In this document: piece after piece, positions 59,148 through 64,000 of the stretch
How the letters are laid out: each line of letters starts with the position of its first letter
Position numbering within the stretch: the stretch's first letter is position 1
Assembly (NCBI GenBank): GCA_964484265.1
Contig: CAZAFH010000014.1
Coordinates: 28,397-92,396 of the forward strand
DNA: 64,000 nucleotides
Source of the DNA: SIAQ01 sp964484265
Lineage (GTDB): Bacteria; Planctomycetota; Planctomycetia; Gemmatales; Gemmataceae
Direction: 5' to 3'
Position numbers and translations under genes: made by a program
Notes under the pieces: generated by a model
The model's database searches: none
Seen by the model: only the letters and a program-made list of their open reading frames with translations
Told to the model about the DNA's origin: nothing

Positions 59148-59915
59148 CTATTTCGATTTGCGCATCGCCTTCATGATCGCACCGAGCCCGATCGTGCCTT
59201 TGCCCTCTTTCAGGCTCAGTGCGATAACGCGGTTGACCTCGGCCTTCACCAGAGGTTCGCTCGCCTTGACCGCGACGCGAAGCAGGTCCTTGATGTCATT
59301 GGCGAATCGCTCGGCATTCTCGCCAGAAAGCTGCGGACCATCACGGAGCTTGACATCGACGAGGTTCAGACCCAGATCGACCACCTTGGGCGCGATCTTG
59401 AGCGCCGGCGGGAAAGTTGCGATGTCGAGTTCGACATCCACGTCGCACACGATGGCAGAGGTGAAGTGCGAATCGACGGTGGCGGCGACAGGCAGCAGCA
59501 GCAGGCCCTTTTGCCATTGCTGGAGTTCGAAATTCCAGGCCATCGTCGCGTCGACGTCGAATGCGATGCGATAGGTTTTATCGTTCAGGCGCTTGAAATC
59601 GGTGAGCAGGATCTTCAAGTCTTTTTGCGGATTCTCGATCTTGCCCTTGAACCGACGCCAGGTTCCGTGCGGCACTTCGAGTTTGTCGCCGACTTTGACG
59701 TAGGTTCGCAAAAGCGGGAAGGGAAGCCGCGGCGGAACGGGAATCGTGCCGCCCCAGCCGGAGGAATCGACGATTTCTTTCGGCATCTGGCTGACGACGA
59801 TGGAATGCACCAGTCGGGAAAATTCCTTATAGTCAGCTTTCGGCTCTTTTTCGCCTGATACGGCGGTCAACGGAACAAGGGCGACGAACGAGATGGGAAT
59901 GCATAGCCAGCGCAT
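59148..59915 (-). CDS. Secreted hypothetical protein
   Basis: About 255 residues from the ATG at 59915. Signal peptide MRWLCIPISFVALVPLTAVS. The mature part is beta-rich with amphipathic strands (KILLTDFKRLNDKTYRIAFD, GLLLLPVAATVDSHFTSAIV, CDVDVELDIATFPPALKIAP) and a C-terminal helix (VNRVIALSLKEGKGTIGLGA). The alternation of long strands suggests a lipid-binding or BPI-like fold, but this is a guess. It lies between the HEAT and yidC genes on the same strand. Confidence 0.65.
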   Translation of the reverse strand: MRWLCIPISFVALVPLTAVSGEKEPKADYKEFSRLVHSIVVSQMPKEIVDSSGWGGTIPVPPRLPFPLLRTYVKVGDKLEVPHGTWRRFKGKIENPQKDLKILLTDFKRLNDKTYRIAFDVDATMAWNFELQQWQKGLLLLPVAATVDSHFTSAIVCDVDVELDIATFPPALKIAPKVVDLGLNLVDVKLRDGPQLSGENAERFANDIKDLLRVAVKASEPLVKAEVNRVIALSLKEGKGTIGLGAIMKAMRKSK

Positions 59916-59995
59916 GGTTTCGTCTCCTGTATTTACCAAGCGAACGCCATCGAGCACGAACCTTGCGCGCCGCGCAGGCTCGGGGGCCGATGCCG

Positions 59996-62380
59996 TTACT
60001 TTTTCTCGGCTTGCCGAAGCACCTCCTGCCACCATGATTTGAGCTTGGTGAATGCGGTTTCCGGTTCCGGTTCCTTCTTGGCGTTTTTGGCGAGTTTCCC
60101 CTTCGGCGTGATCACCGCCTTGCCGCCGCCGTGCGATGCCGCTTCGGGAGGCACGCCCGGCGAGGTCTGCTTCTTCGGCAAGAGCTTACGCTCGGCGACG
60201 CCCCATAGGCTGCTTGCGATAAAATACATGCACAACCCGGCCGCGACCTTGTAAAACATCACGCCGAAAATGATGACCATCCACTTCATCATCTTCTGCT
60301 GCATCGCGGTTTGCTCGTCCGTCGGCGGCGGCATCGTTTGAATCTGCTGCACGAGCATCAGTGCGGCGGCGATCACCGGCAGAATGTTCAAATACGGTCC
60401 CAGGTAGACGACACCACCCAGATTGTCCGGCACGCTGATGTACGGGATGCTTTCCGTCCACCAGAGCAACATGTCCGGGGCGGAAAGGCTCTTGATCCAC
60501 AAAAAATCCGCCAGACGGAAGTGGATGCTTTCCTGAAGCGCGAAGTACAGACCGAGGAAAATCGGCATCTGCAAAAACATCGGCCAACAGCTACCCAGCG
60601 GATTGATGCCGTGCTTGCGGTAGAACTCCTGCGTCGCCTGCATCTTCGCGGCTGGATCGTCGGCGTGCTTTTCCTGCACTTTCTTCAACTCGGGCGCAAG
60701 TTCCTGCATTCGGATGCTGAACAGCGCCTGCTTGCGGCTGATCGGAAACATCGCGCCGCGAACCATGAGCGTCAGCACGACGATGCTAAGACCGTAGCCG
60801 AACACGTAATGCAGCAGATTCAGCAGCCAGTGCATCAGCCGGGTGAAGAGAATGATGAGATCCGTGAGCATGATCTTCGATGAAAACCAGCCAAACCAGT
60901 TGTCGGAAGGATAATCGGTGAGCGTTCTCAGGTGCAGCGTGTGCGTGTAGCGATCGACCAGTTCCTGGGGGACCTCCTTCTCTCCGTTAAACTGGGATAA
61001 CAGCGCCGCCTTGACGGGGCCGTGGTAGAGCATGAATTGATGCACGACGGGATCATGCGGCTGCAAGTTGACGACTTCGCTCTGGACGCGCATCGTGATA
61101 TCGTCGAACTGAGGCCGTGGCGTTTCGCCAAGGCGAAGCCAGGTGGCGATTCGGCGACCGTCGCGTGTTTCGTAGTAGCTCAGGCTGACGCGAGATCCCT
61201 CGACCAGATCCAGGTCCTCCAGATGTTTGACGACGCGGGGCAACAGGTAGCAGCGAACCGTCTTGCCGTTGTTCTCGGTGAAAAGGAAATTGGATTTGTC
61301 CTTGGCGATTTTCCCGATGGCGCCTTTGACTTCGAGGCTCTCGTTGGTCGGCCTGGCCCAGGCAAGTATCGATTCCTTTTCGACGCCGCCGTCGGCACGC
61401 TTGGGTTGCTCGTTGTCAACCACGATCAGCGCGGCAAAATACTGATTGGCAACACCGGCGTACTGCAACCAATTGTCGTCGCGTTTGCCTGCGGGAAAGC
61501 GGTCCCCGCCGCGATGAACGCTGATACGAGCCGAGTCTTCGAGCTTGCGCCAGAGGCGGTTGCCCGGATCGACCATGCCGATGTAGGAATTGCGGAACGT
61601 GCTGGCATACCACTCGCCTTCGATCGGCAACCCATGCGCTCCAACAAGCTGATAGCGGAACGGGACGACACGTGCGTCCTTCGGCGCGCCGAGATTGTGA
61701 AACGCCAATTGCAGCGTGACGTGGTAGTCTTTCGGTGCGAGCCGATAGGTCTTGACGATCTTGACGTGATCCATGCCTGGCACGGTCGTCGAAAAGCTGA
61801 CGGACTGGCGATCGTCCTTGGTCTCTTTACCCTCGAATTTCCAAATGAGATCGCCCAGCCCGAACACGGGACGGTCATCATCCGTATCCTGGTAATGGTA
61901 CATGCGGTAGGAAGGCGCGAAGTCGTCCGCCTGGACGAGTTCAAGATCGCCAGCGACGGGTCGCCCATGCCAATCGGCCGCCTTGAAACGATTGAGGGTG
62001 ACACTTCGCACACCGGCGCCGCGCGAGGTGAGCGACGCGGTCAAATGGAAGCCGTCGCCGCCGAGCGTTTCGGTGACCAGCGGTTCGGTCTTGACGACGG
62101 GCGCGGGCGGCTCTTTTTTGGCGGGTTCCTTTTTCTCAGGCTCGGTCTTCGCCTTGGGTTCAATTTTTTTCTCAGGCGTCGTCTTTTCTTTTGGCTCGCT
62201 CTTGTCCTTTTCGTTGGCCTTCTTTGGCTCGACCGGCGTCTTTTTATCATCGGCCTTGGCGAGCTTTTTTTCGTCTTTCTTCGAATCGCTGGGCGGGTTG
62301 TAGATGTGCCCCAGCCAAAACCAGCCTGGGATGACGATGGCGCAAACGACCACGAACAAAATCAAGTTTTTGTATTGCAT
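59996..62380 (-). CDS. yidC: Membrane protein insertase YidC
   Basis: 794 residues from the ATG at 62380 (MQYKNLILFVVVCAIVIPGW). A TTG five codons upstream also keeps the frame. After the first membrane helix comes a ~70-residue Lys/Glu/Pro-rich linker, then the large periplasmic beta domain (LTASLTSRGAGVRSVTLNRF, YHVTLQLAFHNLGAP). The conserved insertase core starts VFGYGLSIVVLTLMVRGAMF and continues SRKQALFSIRMQELAPELKK (with the catalytic-groove Arg region), EFYRKHGINPLGSCWPMFLQ and MPIFLGLYFALQESIHFRLA. The C-terminus is basic. It inserts membrane proteins with or without SecYEG. Confidence 0.95.
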   Translation of the reverse strand: MQYKNLILFVVVCAIVIPGWFWLGHIYNPPSDSKKDEKKLAKADDKKTPVEPKKANEKDKSEPKEKTTPEKKIEPKAKTEPEKKEPAKKEPPAPVVKTEPLVTETLGGDGFHLTASLTSRGAGVRSVTLNRFKAADWHGRPVAGDLELVQADDFAPSYRMYHYQDTDDDRPVFGLGDLIWKFEGKETKDDRQSVSFSTTVPGMDHVKIVKTYRLAPKDYHVTLQLAFHNLGAPKDARVVPFRYQLVGAHGLPIEGEWYASTFRNSYIGMVDPGNRLWRKLEDSARISVHRGGDRFPAGKRDDNWLQYAGVANQYFAALIVVDNEQPKRADGGVEKESILAWARPTNESLEVKGAIGKIAKDKSNFLFTENNGKTVRCYLLPRVVKHLEDLDLVEGSRVSLSYYETRDGRRIATWLRLGETPRPQFDDITMRVQSEVVNLQPHDPVVHQFMLYHGPVKAALLSQFNGEKEVPQELVDRYTHTLHLRTLTDYPSDNWFGWFSSKIMLTDLIILFTRLMHWLLNLLHYVFGYGLSIVVLTLMVRGAMFPISRKQALFSIRMQELAPELKKVQEKHADDPAAKMQATQEFYRKHGINPLGSCWPMFLQMPIFLGLYFALQESIHFRLADFLWIKSLSAPDMLLWWTESIPYISVPDNLGGVVYLGPYLNILPVIAAALMLVQQIQTMPPPTDEQTAMQQKMMKWMVIIFGVMFYKVAAGLCMYFIASSLWGVAERKLLPKKQTSPGVPPEAASHGGGKAVITPKGKLAKNAKKEPEPETAFTKLKSWWQEVLRQAEKK

Positions 62381-62612
62381 TGCGGCTTTCAACAATCGGA
62401 AATCAGGAGTCCTGCAACGAGGATGCGAGAACGTCGATTACAGCATTATTCGCTCACCGTCCCCAAATATTAGGATAGCGACATTATCGGCTGCCGTCTC
62501 GGAGCGATCCACGGACTTGAACCCGCGGCACGCCATCATGACCAGTCATTTTCTCTGATATTGTCATTCCGCGGCAGAAAAGTGCAACAACACCAAGGGC
62601 GTTGCATCTCAG

Positions 62613-62644
62613 AGCCCAGGGTAGGCCTCGCTCACCCTTGGGCT
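62613..62644. repeat. Palindromic element, family E copy, at the 3' end of nadC
   Basis: GAGCCCAGGGTAGGCCTCGC and TCACCCTTGGGC. Read on the minus strand it supplies the last codons and the TGA stop of nadC. The gap 62381-62612 has no gene; it holds a tRNA-like remnant near 62495-62545. Confidence 0.75.
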
Positions 62645-63546
62645 TCTTCGAAATCAAGCGCGATATCGAGCGCCGGGGCTGAGTGCGTTAGAGCGCCGAC
62701 GCTGATGCGATCCACGCCGGTCTCGGCAATGGCGCGCACGGTTTGCAGATTGACGCCGCCGGATGCTTCGAGAAGAATCGCCGGCGCGAGTTGATTGCGC
62801 CGGCGGACGGCTTCGCGCAGGTCGGCGAAATCCATGTTATCGAGCAGGATGATGTCGGGCTTCCCGGCCAGGGCGGCATCGAATTGCTCCATCGTGTCCA
62901 CTTCGATCTCGATGGGCAGATTTGCGTCGAGCTTGCACAGCCGAGGTTGCTGATGCGCGTGCCGAAGAAGCAGCGGGATGCTGTTGCGAAATCGGCTCAG
63001 CGCGAAGGCGAGGTGATTGTCCTTGATGAGAACGCCATCGTAGAGGCCCACGCGATGATTGTGCCCGCCGCCCTGCCGCACGGCATATTTTTCTAGCAGA
63101 CGCCAGCCGGGTGTCGTTTTGCGTGTATCGAGGATTTTGGCGTTCGTGCCGGCGATGGCATCGACGAACCGGCGAGTCAGCGTGGCGATGCCGCTCAGGT
63201 GCTGCACGAAGTTGAGCGCTGTGCGTTCGCCGGTGAGCAGCAGGTTCATCGGTCCACGCACCGTGGCGAGCGTCATGCTAGCACTGGCAAACGCGCCATC
63301 GCGTGCTTGAAATTCGATGCGAAACTCAGGCGACAACTTCGCGAACACCAGCGAGATGGCCGGCAAACCCGCAACGACGCCAGGCGATCGCGCGACGAAG
63401 CGTGCGGCTCCGTCATCCCCGGCCGGTATGAAAAACAAACTCGTGAGATCGCCGCGCCAGGCCGCTTCGCCGCCGAGGTCTTCCGCAAGTGCGAGATCGA
63501 TCAGAGTGCAGCACGCTGCCGACTCGGCAGGAGTGAATGTGGACAT
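62632..63546 (-). CDS. nadC: Nicotinate-nucleotide pyrophosphorylase (carboxylating)
   Basis: 304 residues from the ATG at 63546. It turns quinolinate and PRPP into nicotinate mononucleotide in de novo NAD synthesis. LIDLALAEDLGGEAAWRGDL is the usual start. Later come ERTALNFVQHLSGIATLTRR (TALNxLQxLSGIAT), ILDTRKTTPGWRLLEKYAVR (the DTRKTTPGLR active-site block, with Trp for Leu), GGGHNHRVGLYDGVLIKDNH (GGxxNHRxxLxDxxLIKxNH), and EVDTMEQFDAALAGKPDIIL then LLDNM. LEASGGVNLQTVRAIAETGV precedes the C-terminus. The last residues come from a family E repeat. Confidence 0.95.
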   Translation of the reverse strand: MSTFTPAESAACCTLIDLALAEDLGGEAAWRGDLTSLFFIPAGDDGAARFVARSPGVVAGLPAISLVFAKLSPEFRIEFQARDGAFASASMTLATVRGPMNLLLTGERTALNFVQHLSGIATLTRRFVDAIAGTNAKILDTRKTTPGWRLLEKYAVRQGGGHNHRVGLYDGVLIKDNHLAFALSRFRNSIPLLLRHAHQQPRLCKLDANLPIEIEVDTMEQFDAALAGKPDIILLDNMDFADLREAVRRRNQLAPAILLEASGGVNLQTVRAIAETGVDRISVGALTHSAPALDIALDFEEAQG

Positions 63547-63573
63547 GGGGTGAGTAGTCTCCGAAGCCTTGAA

Positions 63574-63597
63574 TGCCGCTTGCGGCTTAGCGCTCAA
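63574..63597. repeat. Palindromic element, family A half copy
   Basis: TGCCGCTTGCGGCTTAGCGC then TCAA, identical to one arm of the family A core. It lies just upstream of nadC. Confidence 0.85.
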
Positions 63598-63654
63598 TAG
63601 AATCCCGGCGAAGAATTTAGTTTATAGAAGCATTGGAATGCACACTGAGCCAAT

Positions 63655-64000
63655 TCAGGGATTCCCCTTCCAGCACAGTTTCGCTTCGATCGCTTGCGGA
63701 AAGTACACGTCCGGCCGGCGGATGTGGTCCGCGAGCGAGCCGATATTTCTGCAATAGGTGATGACGAGCTGCCCATCGCACGTCGCTAATTCGGGATGGT
63801 TCTTGGCGCCGTACTGGAAGATCTTCTTATCCGTCTCGGGACACTGATAGATCTTCAGCGACTTGCTCCACGGCCCTTCCGGGCGCATCGAATGGCGGAC
63901 CGTCACGTTGCCGCCAAGACCGAATTGCGTGTAGACGGCGACATAGCCAGGAATGCCGCGAACCGTCGAGACCGTGAACTCCGCCGGGGCATCGCGAAAT
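63655..64000 (-). CDS. Propeller-like protein, C-terminal part (DUF4185-like)
   Basis: The frame enters from the right edge and ends at 63655, about 115 codons. It reads AEFTVSTVRGIPGYVAVYTQ, FGLGGNVTVRHSMRPEGPWS, KIYQCPETDKKIFQYGAKNH then PELATCDGQLVITYCRNIGS and DHIRRPDVYFPQAIEAKLCW. The GPWS...Y.., HPEL and QLVITYCRN elements match the last blades of five-bladed propeller proteins of the DUF4185/glycosyl-hydrolase-like kind. The start and any signal peptide are outside the window. Confidence 0.7.
   Translation of the reverse strand, partial: FRDAPAEFTVSTVRGIPGYVAVYTQFGLGGNVTVRHSMRPEGPWSKSLKIYQCPETDKKIFQYGAKNHPELATCDGQLVITYCRNIGSLADHIRRPDVYFPQAIEAKLCWKGNP

Noticed and set aside
61022..62473. 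A 483-codon plus-strand frame
   Set aside because: Antisense to yidC, whose identity is secure. Low-complexity Phe/Leu/Arg tail mirrors the Lys/Glu linker of YidC.

Overview
The window looks like a chromosomal segment of a planctomycete, most likely of the Gemmataceae type. This is inferred from gene content, not from a database search: many secreted PQQ-like and Kelch propeller proteins, a BatA/VWA membrane protein, a Gfo/Idh/MocA oxidoreductase with a Tat-type leader, two ECF sigma/anti-sigma pairs, a Pls/PosA-type synthetase, a HEAT-repeat protein, a long YidC with a Lys/Glu/Pro-rich linker, and GC-rich coding sequence. No rRNA, CRISPR array, transposase or phage structural gene was seen. 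Gene order is loose, in short operons of 2-4 genes.

Layout. 1-4.3 kb: partial Hsp70-family protein, small DUF5678-like protein, SUKH-like protein, Kelch protein. 4.4-9.1 kb: the most unusual region. Two overlapping nucleotidyltransferases of the RlaP/YcgL (COG3541) type are followed by 16 tRNA genes (6424-8202). The array has palindromes and heptanucleotide repeats between its tRNAs and similar direct repeats at both ends. It is followed by a two-gene cassette that includes a likely ribbon-helix-helix protein. 9.3-13.1 kb: NanM-like mutarotase with an MFS transporter, divergent from a MatC-like carrier. 13.3-21.2 kb: VWA/BatA protein, intradiol dioxygenase, coiled-coil secreted protein, lipase, kbl, PQQ propeller. 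21.4-27.7 kb: a minus-strand run of ECF sigma, anti-sigma, Pls/PosA synthetase and ABC-2 permease. 28.2-31.4 kb: small secreted, lipoprotein and hypothetical genes, plus a decayed larC 3' fragment. 31.4-34.6 kb: alaS, unusually long and mosaic. 34.7-41.4 kb: Uma2 nuclease, oxidoreductase, second sigma/anti-sigma pair, paired membrane proteins. 41.5-50 kb: larC, rbfA-like gene, multi-spanning ABC-2-like protein, TPR protein, B12-binding protein with MeaB GTPase, Nif3-family protein. 50-64 kb: GGDEF-PilZ protein, PQQ propeller, phosphofructokinase, a canonical tRNA-Phe, beta-helix protein, PF10364-type protein, HEAT protein, YidC, NadC, and a partial propeller-like protein.

Two themes stand out. 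First, RNA-repair-type nucleotidyltransferases sit next to a tRNA array whose members keep amino-acid identity bases but depart from canonical form: four Leu-anticodon tRNAs have class I bodies, and three tRNAs carry C33. Second, the intergenic space is filled with several families of dispersed palindromes (called A-E here) and STRR-like heptad repeats. Members of two of these families lie in frame inside alaS, and another forms the 3' end of nadC. All family assignments rest on reading motifs by eye.
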